Assembly (NCBI GenBank): GCA_009692065.1
Contig: SHZY01000058.1
Location: forward strand, 1 to 34,464
Direction of reading: 5' to 3'
Length of the DNA stretch: 34,464 bases
Origin: Gemmataceae bacterium
GTDB lineage: Bacteria; Planctomycetota; Planctomycetia; Gemmatales; Gemmataceae
Below, in pieces: positions 10,681 through 20,649 of the stretch. Made by a program: the position numbers and the translations under genes. The notes under the pieces were generated by a model. That model was not told where the DNA came from. It ran no database searches and saw nothing but the letters and a program-made list of their open reading frames with translations. Position 1 is the stretch's first letter, and each line of letters starts with the position of its first letter.

Positions 10681-11137
10681 GGCGTAACTCATCCACGGCC
10701 GCCAGCACGCGGGCGCCCCAGTCGGGATCGGTCGGCGATACCACCACGACGCGGAAGCCGTGCTCCTTGCCCTCCATGGCGACGCCTTCCGAGTCATCCA
10801 CGTGCAGGTCGATGCCGAAGGCGGGCGGGTATTTTGACGGCACGTAGCCGGGGAACTGCGATTTCTTGATCCCCTGATCGTGGCGATCCTGATTGACGAC
10901 GTCGGTCAAGGTCACGCCGAAGCTCTTGAACCAGCCGCGCAGATAGTTTGGCTGGCGATACGTCGTGGTGTAGAGCCACAGCTCGCACTTGCGCGCGAGG
11001 AGTTCCAGCATCAGCGCCTTGGTGCCGCGCCGCAGGGGTTCGTGATAGCGCCAGCGCCACCACCAGGGGACGACGGTTTCCTTGGGGGAGCCATCGTAGA
11101 GAACCAGGGTGTCATCGACGTCGAAGGAGATACGCAT
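10667..11137 (-). CDS. Small HAD-superfamily hydrolase-like protein
   Basis: The 156-residue protein begins MRISFDVDDTLVLYD. The DxDxT nucleophile motif (D6, D8, T10) is the hallmark of HAD phosphatases. YTTTYRQ near residue 55 fits motif II, and HVDDSEG near 115 fits the acidic motif IV. The likely role is phosphate-ester hydrolysis in the cytoplasm on an unknown small substrate; there is no large cap domain. The ATG at 11137 coincides with the family start, and the upstream in-frame extension is repeat DNA. The C-terminal residues QALG and the stop codon fall in a dispersed repeat (10659-10680). It lies 106 bases upstream of the esterase start on the same strand. Confidence 0.8.
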   Translation of the reverse strand: MRISFDVDDTLVLYDGSPKETVVPWWWRWRYHEPLRRGTKALMLELLARKCELWLYTTTYRQPNYLRGWFKSFGVTLTDVVNQDRHDQGIKKSQFPGYVPSKYPPAFGIDLHVDDSEGVAMEGKEHGFRVVVVSPTDPDWGARVLAAVDELRQALG

Positions 11138-11152
11138 TGGTCTCAGCCTATT

Positions 11153-11423
11153 GAACCACGGGGAGCACGGGGGAAAACGGGGAGAGAAAGAGTGTAGGAG
11201 CACCCAAAACAAAGAACCACGGATGACACGGATGGCGCGGATAGGAAGAGAAGGAATGTCGAGTGTGTTACGGAACGCCCCATAACAGCGTCAATTGATT
11301 TTCTTATCCGTGCCATCCGTGCCATCCGTGTCATCCGCGGTTCTTTGTTTTAGGCGTTTTGAATTCAATTCTTCTCTTCCTCTCCTTGTATTTTCCCCGT
11401 GCTCCCCGTGCCCCCCGTGGTTC
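11153..11423. repeat. Tandem-unit hairpin element 3 (two nested elements)
   Basis: The outer arms are 11153-11177 (GAACCACGGGGAGCACGGGG, then GAAAA) and 11391-11423 (TTTTCCCCGTGCTCCCCGTG, then the complement of GAACCACGGGG). Nested inside are arms 11206-11243 and 11305-11351, made of CACGGATGG / CCGTGCCAT 9-base units and closed by AAAACAAAG / CTTTGTTTT. Both nested elements begin GAACCACGG. The spacer at 11244-11304 has no recognisable content. It lies between the divergent HAD and mscS genes. Confidence 0.9.
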
Positions 11424-11507
11424 ATTTTTCCTCGCTTGACACAATCAGCCGCGCCGGTGTACTTTTGGCGTCGGACGCTGGATTTTTGGCTTGCCAAGGA
11501 GGGCGCG

Positions 11508-13172
11508 ATGGATCTCAGCAAATGGCTCAACGACGACCGGCTGCTCACCAATCTCATCAGCATTCATGTCGTGCTGGCCGTCGTTTTGATCGTCTCCGTC
11601 ATTCTGCGCAAGCTGCTCAAGAACGGCGGCGAGCAATTCGTGCGCTGGACCGGGCTGCACTGGCTTGACGGCATCTCCCAGGAAGCCGTCAAGGGCATGC
11701 GCTCGATGCTGTTCTGGACCACCATCGTCCTGATGATCGTCAGCGTCGGCTCGATGGCCGTCTACCATGTTTCCGGACGCGACGCGCGGGGCGATCTCTC
11801 CGACTGGTACGGGCAGCTTACCAGCGCTCATCTGATGGCGTTCGGCATCATGGTCGCCAAGCTGGTGGGGCTGGCGGTCGGCGTTGCGCTGGGCTTGCGT
11901 CTGCTGCGCCGGTTGCGCATCTTCCTGGAAATGTACGTCCATCACCATTTGCCCAAGCATGTGCATCCAGAAGTCGTGCTTACTTCGCTCGCTAACGCGT
12001 CCGGCTCGCCGCCCGATCCAGAACGCTGGCAGTACCTTGAAGAGACGATCCGCCGCTGGTTTACGCTCCTGGAGCGATTTGCGATCGTCCTCGGAGTGAT
12101 CGGCGGGCTTTGGCTCGCGGGCCGTATCATCGGCCTCAGCCAGGCGGATTACTGGGCCAACCTCGTCTTGAAAGTGCTCACCTACTTCATGGTCGCGCGC
12201 CTGCTGACGTTGGCGTGCCGGACCATGTTTCATGCCTTTGCCTCCGTCGGCAATCGGCATCTCGACCAGGGGCATTTTCACCGCTACTGGGAACGCATCC
12301 TGCGGCTCTTCCCACTCGGCGAGCGATGTTTCGAGGCAGCGATCTGGATCTTCGCCGCTTCGCAATGTGCCGAGGCGCTCAACGTCATTCCGCTCATCGC
12401 GAAGTTTGGCACGGACATCGTGCAGTGCATCGGCATCTTCTTTGGCTCGCGCGTCTTGATCGAGCTGTTGCACGTTTTCATCAACGAAGCGTTCGGCATG
12501 TACAGCGACGGGAAGGTCGCGGACCAGAAGGGCCGCACGCTGGTGCCGCTGCTGGAATCGCTGTCGCGCTATGTCCTCTATTTCGGCTGCGTGTTGATGA
12601 TGCTGCGCGTCTTCGAAGTGGACACGACGCCGATCCTGGCCGGCGCCGGCGTCATCGGCCTGGCGATGGGCCTGGGCGCGCAGAGCTTTGTGGCGGACGT
12701 AGTGGCGGGCTTTTTCATCCTGTTCGAGAATCAGTTTCTGGTCGGCGACATGATCCAGATCGGCGACGCTCTCGGTCGGGTCGAAGCCATCAACATTCGC
12801 TGCACGCAGATCCGCGACGAATCGGGCAAGCTCGTCATCATCCCGAACGGGCAGATCAAGACGGTCGTCAACTACTCGAAGGACTACGTCAACGCCGTGG
12901 TGGATCTGAAGGTGCCGACGAGCTCGAACCTGCAGCAGGTGATGGGCGACATGGCCGAGGCGGGGCGGCGGCTGCGCGAGCGCCGGCGCGAAGTGATCGA
13001 AGACACCGTCATCAAGGGCCTGGTCGATTTGACGCCGAGCGACATGGTGATCCGCGCGGTCACCAAGGTGCAGCCCGGCGCCCATCTGGCGATGCAGCAG
13101 GAGTATCGCAAGATTCTCAAGGAAGTGTTCGACGAGAACGCGCCGCCGATGCTCAAGGCGCTGGCGGCGTAA
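11508..13172 (+). CDS. MscS-family mechanosensitive ion channel
   Basis: The 554-residue membrane protein has several hydrophobic segments (approximately 17-37, 68-88, 110-132, 190-210, 218-238, 272-295, 303-325, 355-375). These precede the pore helix and MscS beta domain: AGVIGLAMGLGAQSFVADVV at ~380-399, FENQFLVGDMIQIGD at ~406-420, and IPNGQIKTVVNYSKDY at ~445-460. The Gly/Ala-rich pore helix and the PNG motif are diagnostic. It opens on membrane tension to release solutes during hypo-osmotic shock. The extra N-terminal helices make it longer than E. coli MscS (286 residues), closer to the YbdG/YnaI-like size class. The start is fixed by AAGGAGGG 4-5 bases before the ATG. An upstream in-frame start at 11295 lies in repeat DNA. 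Confidence 0.92.
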   Translation: MDLSKWLNDDRLLTNLISIHVVLAVVLIVSVILRKLLKNGGEQFVRWTGLHWLDGISQEAVKGMRSMLFWTTIVLMIVSVGSMAVYHVSGRDARGDLSDWYGQLTSAHLMAFGIMVAKLVGLAVGVALGLRLLRRLRIFLEMYVHHHLPKHVHPEVVLTSLANASGSPPDPERWQYLEETIRRWFTLLERFAIVLGVIGGLWLAGRIIGLSQADYWANLVLKVLTYFMVARLLTLACRTMFHAFASVGNRHLDQGHFHRYWERILRLFPLGERCFEAAIWIFAASQCAEALNVIPLIAKFGTDIVQCIGIFFGSRVLIELLHVFINEAFGMYSDGKVADQKGRTLVPLLESLSRYVLYFGCVLMMLRVFEVDTTPILAGAGVIGLAMGLGAQSFVADVVAGFFILFENQFLVGDMIQIGDALGRVEAINIRCTQIRDESGKLVIIPNGQIKTVVNYSKDYVNAVVDLKVPTSSNLQQVMGDMAEAGRRLRERRREVIEDTVIKGLVDLTPSDMVIRAVTKVQPGAHLAMQQEYRKILKEVFDENAPPMLKALAA

Positions 13173-13178
13173 GCATCC

Positions 13179-13247
13179 AAAGGATGAAGGATGAAGGATG
13201 AGAAGGAAGAATCCTTCATCCTTCTCATCCTTCATCCTTCATCCTTT
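13179..13247. repeat. Tandem-unit hairpin element 4 (GGATGAA heptamers)
   Basis: The left arm 13179-13206 and right arm 13220-13247 are perfect 28-base reverse complements. They are built from GGATGAA on the left and TTCATCC on the right, with one GGATGAGAAGG variation that is preserved in both arms. The loop is 13 bases. It starts 6 bases after the mscS stop codon. There is no T run, so it is not a standard terminator. Confidence 0.95.
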
Positions 13248-13331
13248 ACCCACCCCCCCTTGCTGCCACGTCCAATATCCCGAAAATACGAGCATCAGGC
13301 AGTTCTCGAATTCCCATGAAAGGACCCTCTC

Positions 13332-14231
13332 ATGCTCCAGCGCAATCGCTTCCTCGCCCTGGCCGTGTTGGTCTCGGCCCTCTGCGTCTCGGCAGCGCCC
13401 GCGCAGACCACGCTGCGCTATCAATTCAAGGAAGGCGAAAAGCTCCCCTACGTCATGGAGCAGAAGATGAAAATGCTCATGAGCATCATGGGCATGGATA
13501 TCGAGACCAAGATGAACATGACGATGGAATTGTCGCTGAACGTCCTCGAACTGACCAAGGACGGCGGCGCCAAGATGCAGTTCAAGGTCTCGCACGCCAA
13601 GATGTCCATGGATGCCGTCACCGGCAAGGTCGATGTCGATTCCAAGGACAAGGACGAGCCGGACGATCAAGTCGGCAAGATCCTGAGCGGCGTCGTCAAG
13701 GCGCTCGGCGCCATGGAAATGAGCGGCACGATGCTGGCCTCCGGCGAAATGAAAGACATCCAGGTCTCCGAGGCCACGCTGAAGGCCCTGAAGGCGTTGC
13801 CCGGCGCCGACAAGCTGGGCGATGTCACCAGCCCCGATGCCTTCAAGACCATGGTCAGCAACCTGGTCTTCCCGACCGACGCCATCAGCAAGGGCAAGAC
13901 CTGGAACAACAAGATCGAGACGAAGACCCCCTTCGGCAAAGGCATCACCGATAACAAATACACCTACGAAGGCACCATCCAGAAGGACGGCGCCGCCCTC
14001 GAGAAAATCTCGGTCAAGCCCGACACCAAGATCGTGGCTGACCCGAACGCGCAGATCAAGATCACCATCAAGGATTCCAAGGGCAGCGGCCATATCCTCT
14101 TCGATAACAAGAAGGGCCGCATCATCGAATCGATCACCCAGCAAACGACCGAGATGGCGATCAGCGCCAATGGCCTCGACCTGACTCAGACCGTGCAGCA
14201 GACGACGACGCTGCGGTTGAAGAAGCAGTAA
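13332..14231 (+). CDS. Secreted DUF6263-like protein
   Basis: The 299-residue protein has a clear signal peptide: MLQRNRF, a hydrophobic stretch to about residue 20, then SAAPAQ. The mature part is beta-rich and contains no catalytic motif. It begins LRYQFKEGEKLPYVMEQKMK and matches the pattern I associate with DUF6263 proteins of planctomycetes. A Met-rich run (KMKMLMSIMGMDIETKMNMT) at ~40-62 is notable. AAAGGA about 9 bases before the ATG supports the start. Function is unknown; it is probably periplasmic or surface-associated. The gene is flanked on both sides by hairpins made of the same GGATGAA unit (13179-13247 and 14237-14314). Confidence 0.75.
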   Translation: MLQRNRFLALAVLVSALCVSAAPAQTTLRYQFKEGEKLPYVMEQKMKMLMSIMGMDIETKMNMTMELSLNVLELTKDGGAKMQFKVSHAKMSMDAVTGKVDVDSKDKDEPDDQVGKILSGVVKALGAMEMSGTMLASGEMKDIQVSEATLKALKALPGADKLGDVTSPDAFKTMVSNLVFPTDAISKGKTWNNKIETKTPFGKGITDNKYTYEGTIQKDGAALEKISVKPDTKIVADPNAQIKITIKDSKGSGHILFDNKKGRIIESITQQTTEMAISANGLDLTQTVQQTTTLRLKKQ

Positions 14232-14236
14232 TCAGG

Positions 14237-14314
14237 AAAGGATGAAGGACGAAGGATGAATCGAGCGATTCGACATCCGTCCCTTCATCCTTCATCCTTC
14301 ATCCTTCATCCTTT
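14237..14314. repeat. Tandem-unit hairpin element 5 (GGATGAA heptamers)
   Basis: The left arm 14237-14260 (AAAGGATGAAGGACGAAGGA, then TGAA) pairs with a longer right arm of TTCATCC heptamers at 14274-14314. In the middle, GAATCG and CGATTC form a small palindrome. The right arm has more units than the left. It starts 5 bases after the DUF6263 stop and ends 7 bases before the GTPase start codon, so no Shine-Dalgarno site separates them. Confidence 0.93.
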
Positions 14315-14321
14315 TTCCAAC

Positions 14322-15314
14322 ATGGCCGCCAACCTCACACCTCAATATCTGAAGGCGGAAGAAGAGTACAAGAAGGCGCAGACGCCGGACGAAAAGCTGG
14401 CGTGCCTCAAGACCATGTTCCAGCTCGTGCCCAAGCACAAGGCCAGCGAGAAGCTGCAAGCCGAGCTGAAGACGAAGATGAAGGATCTCAAGGAAGAGAT
14501 CGAGCAGGACAAGAAGCACCCCAAGAAGGTCGGCGTCAGCTACAAATTCCCCAAGCAGGGGGCAGGGCAGTACATCATCCTCGGCGCGCCGAACGCGGGC
14601 AAGAGCCGACTTTTGACTCGGCTGACGCGTGCCGCCCCCGAAGTGGCGACGTTTCCCTTCACCACGCGCGAGCCGCACGTCGGCATGATGGATTGGCAGG
14701 ACGTCAAGGTCCAGCTCATCGACACGCCGCCGATCACGCCGGACTATCTTGAGCCGTACGTATCAAGCCTGGTGCGCGCCGCCGACGCCGCCATCGTGAT
14801 GCTCGATCTCGGCGACGACGACGGGCCCTTCGCTGCTGAAACGGTCCTGGAACGGCTCGCCCAGGTCAAGACGATTCTGCAAGGCGAGAAGCCGGCCACG
14901 CAGGACGATTATTCCATCCAGTATGTCAAGACGTTGCTCGTCGCCAACAAGATCGATTTCGACGGCGCACAAGATCGGCTCGACATCGTGCGCGAAATGT
15001 ACGCGTCGAAGTTCCCGATCCACGTCATTTCCGCGGAGCATGGCGCCGGCCTCGAAGATCTGCGTGAGGCGATCTACCGCTTCCTGAACGTGATACGCGT
15101 TTACACCAAGCAGCCGGGCAAGCCGCCGGACATGACGTCGCCGTTCACCTGCCCGATCGGCAGCACGGTGGTCGAGTTGGCGGGGCTGGTGCATCGCGAT
15201 TTCGCCGACCAGCTGAAATCAGCCCGCATCTGGGGCAGCGGAGTGCATGATGGGCAAGCGGTTGGGCGCGAGCATGTGCTGGGCGACAAGGATGTGGTGG
15301 AGTTGCATATCTGA
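14322..15314 (+). CDS. Obg/DRG-like GTPase with C-terminal TGS domain
   Basis: The 330-residue protein has an N-terminal charged helical region (~8-68) and a G domain with P-loop GAPNAGKS (88-95) and switch I FPFTTREP (111-118). G3 is DTPPI (134-138), and G4 NKID (209-212). The C-terminal ~70 residues form a TGS domain (IRVYTKQPGKPPDM, then WGSGVHDGQAVGREHVLGDK). The order matches DRG-type GTPases, which bind ribosomes or RNA. The G3 motif lacks the usual DxxG glycine, so GTP hydrolysis or switching may differ. The ATG at 14322 is chosen because the longer frame (from 14256) is translated repeat; no Shine-Dalgarno is visible since the hairpin abuts the start. Confidence 0.85.
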   Translation: MAANLTPQYLKAEEEYKKAQTPDEKLACLKTMFQLVPKHKASEKLQAELKTKMKDLKEEIEQDKKHPKKVGVSYKFPKQGAGQYIILGAPNAGKSRLLTRLTRAAPEVATFPFTTREPHVGMMDWQDVKVQLIDTPPITPDYLEPYVSSLVRAADAAIVMLDLGDDDGPFAAETVLERLAQVKTILQGEKPATQDDYSIQYVKTLLVANKIDFDGAQDRLDIVREMYASKFPIHVISAEHGAGLEDLREAIYRFLNVIRVYTKQPGKPPDMTSPFTCPIGSTVVELAGLVHRDFADQLKSARIWGSGVHDGQAVGREHVLGDKDVVELHI

Positions 15315-15320
15315 AGCGTT

Positions 15321-15363
15321 CTTCGTTTAGCGCCCGCCGGGCGCCATGCGGGCGCTAAACGAG
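15321..15363. repeat. GTTTAG palindromic repeat, copy 3
   Basis: Perfect 14-base arms CGTTTAGCGCCCGC (15324-15337) and GCGGGCGCTAAACG (15348-15361) close a 10-base loop. It fills the gap between the 3' ends of the convergent GTPase and prs genes, 6 bases from one stop and 8 from the other. There is no T tract on either strand. Confidence 0.93.
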
Positions 15364-15371
15364 GATCGCGA

Positions 15372-16328
<957 letters not shown>

Positions 16329-16429
16329 GAGAGATCGCCTCGCGAAGGGTGAAAGTGAATTATCAAGCGTGGAGGGGCCAACGTCAAGACGCGTAAGGGA
16401 GGAAAACGCGGGAGTTGTGGTTTCGAGGC

Positions 16430-16491
16430 AAGCCCTGGGATGAGGTACTCCGAAGCCCAGGGGTTCGTGAGTACCCTCACCCCTGGGCTTC
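16430..16491. repeat. AGCCCTGGG repeat, copy 2 with internal palindrome
   Basis: Bases 16430-16451 are the inverse of the 22-base repeat at 10659-10680 with one mismatch. Directly following is a perfect 13-base palindrome, GAAGCCCAGGGGT (16452-16464) and ACCCCTGGGCTTC (16479-16491). Three AAGCCC-type ends therefore sit in one compound element. It lies between divergent prs and the barrel-protein gene. Confidence 0.8.
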
Positions 16492-16535
16492 TGTTGGCCT
16501 TGCAAAAACGAGCAAGGCGCTTATGGTGCCCATCT

Positions 16536-17549
16536 ATGTCCCGGCGACTCCGATTGATAATCCTGGCGATCGCGCTGGCCCTCATGGGATGGGGGCTTCC
16601 GGGGATTTCACGCGCCCAGCAAGGCATGAACCTCGGCGGGATGACGATGCCGAGCGGCATGGGGGCGCTCGCGGGACCTCAGGGGCAGATGTACGGCGCC
16701 GGCAAACCGGGTGCGAAGGATGCCGATCCGGGGATCAGCGTCAAGGAGAGCTACGTCAGCTTCATCGACGGAGCGGTGCCGCGCAACGCCTTCGGCATGC
16801 GTTTCGAGGGGATGTACGGTAATCGCCAGCCGATGCGGGCGGAATATCTGTTTGCCAAGGGGGGCCTGCCCAACAGCGTTGGCTTCCCGCTGCCCGAGAC
16901 ACGGGTCGATTCTCTGGAATTGACCAGCTACGCGGAATACAGCCTTTCGTCGTGGTTTTCAGTATTCCTCGAAGCGCCGTTGCGCTGGACCAATCCGGAA
17001 GTCAACGCCAATCAGCGCGGCGCCGGCGACATGCGCTACGGCTTGAAGCTGTGTACCTGGTCGTCGGACAACCTGATCGCGACGGCGATGCTGCGTATCT
17101 ATCAGCCGACAGCGGCGCACGACTCGCTCGGGACCCATCACTGGAGCCTTGAGCCGGGCCTGTTGGCGGCGTACCGCATCACCGACAAGGTCTTGCTCGA
17201 AGGGGAGGTCCGTTACTGGACCGCGCTCGGAGGGAGCGACTTCGCCGGGAATGTGCTGCGCTACGGCGCTGGCGTGTCGTATCAGCATCGCCTCGCCAAT
17301 GGGACTTGGCTGATGCCGGTCCTCGAAGGAGTGGGCTGGACCATTCTCGACGGTAAAACGATGGTAGCTTCGGCGCCGGACAACTTCGTGGCGCAGGATG
17401 CGTATGGGCAAACCATCGTCAACGCCTACGCCGGCCTACGCATGGGCCTCGGCAGGAACCTCGACTTCTACCTCGGCTACGGGCGTTCCTTGACCGGCCA
17501 CGTCTGGGCCCGCGAGACCTACCGGTTTGAGATGCGCTATTCGTATTAA
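16536..17549 (+). CDS. Outer-membrane beta-barrel-like protein
   Basis: The 337-residue protein starts with a signal peptide (MSRRLRLIILAIALALMGWG, cleavage near SRA-QQG). A Gly/Met-rich linker at ~30-60 follows. The remainder consists of alternating amphipathic strands ending in the aromatic C-terminus FEMRYSY, typical of outer-membrane barrels. The pattern resembles MetA-type phenol-degradation/transporter barrels (PF13557), but I cannot assign it with certainty. Candidate strands include LELTSYAEYSLSSWFSVFLE and YGLKLCTWSSDNLIATAMLR. The ATG at 16536 is the first in-frame start after the upstream repeat; AAGGCG about 20 bases upstream is only a weak ribosome site. It may act as a porin or surface protein. 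Confidence 0.7.
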   Translation: MSRRLRLIILAIALALMGWGLPGISRAQQGMNLGGMTMPSGMGALAGPQGQMYGAGKPGAKDADPGISVKESYVSFIDGAVPRNAFGMRFEGMYGNRQPMRAEYLFAKGGLPNSVGFPLPETRVDSLELTSYAEYSLSSWFSVFLEAPLRWTNPEVNANQRGAGDMRYGLKLCTWSSDNLIATAMLRIYQPTAAHDSLGTHHWSLEPGLLAAYRITDKVLLEGEVRYWTALGGSDFAGNVLRYGAGVSYQHRLANGTWLMPVLEGVGWTILDGKTMVASAPDNFVAQDAYGQTIVNAYAGLRMGLGRNLDFYLGYGRSLTGHVWARETYRFEMRYSY

Positions 17550-17556
17550 GCCCGAT

Positions 17557-17612
17557 GAGCGACGCTTCGAAGAGGCGTTGCGTTCTTGACGCTTCTTCAA
17601 AGCGGCGCTAAC
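17557..17612. repeat. GCGACGCTTC palindromic repeat, copy 1
   Basis: GAGCGACGCTTCGAAGA (17557-17573) pairs imperfectly with TCTTCAAAGCGGCGCTAAC (17594-17612). The whole ~56-base block resembles 29721-29778 closely (shared GCGACGCTTC, GCGTTGC, GCTTCTTC and GCTAACC segments). It starts shortly after the barrel-protein stop codon. Confidence 0.78.
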
Positions 17613-17861
17613 CCCTGCCCCCCCCATTCGCCGCCAACAGGCCTTGCAATTCCCGTAGGGTCGTTCAAACGGCTCCCCTCGAATTGACGGTTTTCGGCAA
17701 CGGTAGTGTGCATTGACCGCGCCAGATCCCTGGGGAGAGGGGAAAACCTCGTGAGACATCGTAATGCAACCCAGCAGTTTTTCACCATATAGGCTGTCAT
17801 TCGTATATCAGTTTGCCGAAAGCGTATCTTGAGTGCCTCCTTGAAGCTGCAATTCCAGGCC
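17613..17861. other. Intergenic region between convergent genes
   Basis: About 250 bases between the repeat at 17612 and the glnA stop codon. No convincing gene or terminator with a T run was found. A 97-codon frame on the minus strand here has no coding signature. Confidence 0.4.
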
Positions 17862-19274
<1,413 letters not shown>

Positions 19275-19296
19275 GAGGAGGCTCCGGAGAGTAGTC

Positions 19297-19335
19297 GTCA
19301 CGCTCCGCGTGACGGAATGGCCTCACGCGGAGCGT
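19297..19335 (-). promoter_or_regulatory. Leader palindrome with alternative hairpins upstream of glnA
   Basis: ACGCTCCGCGTGA (19300-19312) is a perfect complement of TCACGCGGAGCGT (19323-19335). The left half alone can instead fold as GTCACGC-TCC-GCGTGAC (19297-19313). The two structures exclude each other and lie ~23-61 bases before the glnA start codon. It may be a regulatory leader or another dispersed repeat; only one copy is seen in the window. Confidence 0.5.
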
Positions 19336-19486
19336 AAGGTCTACTTTCATTTTCGCCCATCTCGCCCAACAACTGAAATCGGAGGGTAACTTCCGGGCAG
19401 AATGACACGTGGTGGGGGAATTGAACTCCATTTGGTATCGATGGCGCGGAGGAGTTGTGATTTGCCGATTTTGCGGAGGATGCCGA

Positions 19487-19927
19487 ATGTTCTCACAGAC
19501 TGTCGAATACGCCCTCCGAGCCGTGGTGCAACTGGCCAGCAACGCGCCGACGGCCCAGACCACGGAGCAGATCGCCAAAGCGACCAAGGTGCTGCAAGGG
19601 TTGGTGCAAGCTGGTATCGTCAAGTCGCAGCGCGGCATCGGCGGCGGGATTTCGCTGGTCAAAAAACCGTCGGAGCTGACGATTCTCGAAGTGGTCAACG
19701 CCGTCGATCCGATCCATCGCATCAAGACCTGCCCGCTCGATTTGGCCTCGCACGGCGTGAGGTTGTGCCCGCTGCATCATCGCGTAGACAAGGCGATGGC
19801 GATGGTGGAGCACGCGTTTGCCAGCACCACGCTGCAAGAGGTGATCGACGAGCCGAGCGAGAGTTTTCCGCTGTGCGAGTTTCCGCCGAAGAAGGCGCTG
19901 CAGACGTTAGGCGGGCCGAGGGCGTGA
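19487..19927 (+). CDS. Rrf2-family transcriptional regulator with shortened HTH
   Basis: The 146-residue protein has the Rrf2 start MFSQTVEYALRAVVQLASNA, the wing segment SQRGIGGGISLVKKPSELTI and VVNAVDPIHRIKTCPL. The C-terminal half carries three cysteines of the type that can hold an Fe-S cluster (TCPL, LCPL, LCEF). GGAGG 7 bases before the ATG fixes the start. The helix-turn-helix reads TTEQIAKATKVLQGLVQAGI. By comparison with the family pattern I know (ATKVPxxYLSKVLQGL), about seven or eight residues of the recognition helix are missing while the frame is kept. DNA binding may be lost or altered. It is divergent from glnA and may have regulated it or sensed nitric oxide, iron or redox state. 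Confidence 0.88.
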   Translation: MFSQTVEYALRAVVQLASNAPTAQTTEQIAKATKVLQGLVQAGIVKSQRGIGGGISLVKKPSELTILEVVNAVDPIHRIKTCPLDLASHGVRLCPLHHRVDKAMAMVEHAFASTTLQEVIDEPSESFPLCEFPPKKALQTLGGPRA

Positions 19928-19962
19928 GCGAGCGGCGGAATTGGCATTTGGGGGATCAAGTC

Positions 19963-20169
19963 GTGATTCGAAATGACGAAGAACTAGCAGGTACTCAGGA
20001 GCGCATAGCCTACTATTTGGAATTGCTGAAACAACTGTGCATGACAAGCCGGCCGGCAGAATTTCCTTTGGTCGCAAGCGGCTATCGCGCGGAAGTTGAA
20101 AAGATGCATCGCGAAGTGCTCGACTATTTAACGACTCACGGGGCGACAGCCACGGCCAAGGCGTGTTGA
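19963..20169 (+). CDS. Small conserved-looking protein, function unknown
   Basis: A 68-residue helical protein (VIRNDEELAGTQERIAYYLE, then LLKQLCMTSRPAEFPLVASG and a C-terminal REVLDYLTTH). The charged helices and YRAEVEKMHREVLDYL suggest a compact helical bundle. I recognise the style from short planctomycete hypothetical proteins, some near toxin-antitoxin-like loci, but cannot name a family. The GTG at 19963 has a GGGGGAT stretch ~5-10 bases upstream. An internal ATG (20041) would remove nearly half the protein. It follows rrf2 by 35 bases and precedes the next gene by 21, so the three may be one transcription unit. Confidence 0.6.
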   Translation: MIRNDEELAGTQERIAYYLELLKQLCMTSRPAEFPLVASGYRAEVEKMHREVLDYLTTHGATATAKAC

Positions 20170-20190
20170 GTAAGTATTTGAGGGAACCCG

Positions 20191-20649
20191 ATGGCAAAAA
20201 CTCCACAAATCTATTACATCACGACCGATCTCGATCTTGTCGCCTCGCGCGACCTCGCGCCACTGGCAGCAGCGTTGGCAGAAAAACGCGTTTTCGCCTT
20301 GAGTGTGACAGCACACACGGATGGGCGCTGGTATGCCACACTCGAAAATGACTGCGATGCGGACCGCGAAAGAGGTAGCGAACCCGAAAAGGAGATCGTC
20401 ACCATGCTCGACGCCGTCGATTCCCTGAGGGGCGTCGCGCGGTCAATCTGGTCCAAATGCATTCTCCGCGAGTTCAACATCGGCTACGAGTGTGGGGACG
20501 AGCCCTGGGCGTTCAACAACGGGCTGACGAACGCGACCCTTCGTCGGATGGCGAAGGTCGGCGCAACGTTGAAGATTACGATCTATTCAGTCCATCCTCC
20601 CGTCCGCAAGGTCTCGCCGAAAAAGAAAAGAAAAGCCCCGCGACGTTGA
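20191..20649 (+). CDS. Hypothetical protein with Lys-rich tail
   Basis: The 152-residue protein has mixed alpha/beta character (IYYITTDLDLVASRDLAPLA near the start; LTNATLRRMAKVGATLKITI near the end). It has no signal peptide or membrane segment and matches no family I can name. GAGGG about 6-9 bases before the ATG supports the start. The C-terminal SPKKKRKAPRR is encoded by DNA that, read on the other strand, is the T tract and stem of the terminator for the DUF1501 gene (20633-20664). The basic tail is therefore a by-product of, or constrained by, that overlap. Confidence 0.7.
   Translation: MAKTPQIYYITTDLDLVASRDLAPLAAALAEKRVFALSVTAHTDGRWYATLENDCDADRERGSEPEKEIVTMLDAVDSLRGVARSIWSKCILREFNIGYECGDEPWAFNNGLTNATLRRMAKVGATLKITIYSVHPPVRKVSPKKKRKAPRR

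Noticed and set aside
13179..13247. Rho-independent terminator of mscS
   Set aside because: The stem is very long, made of tandem units and not followed by a T run on either strand. The same architecture is found between divergent genes, where a terminator is not needed.
16440..16535. Upstream extension of the barrel protein to 16440
   Set aside because: The extra 32 codons lie in the AGCCCTGGG repeat and precede a signal peptide that starts properly at 16536.
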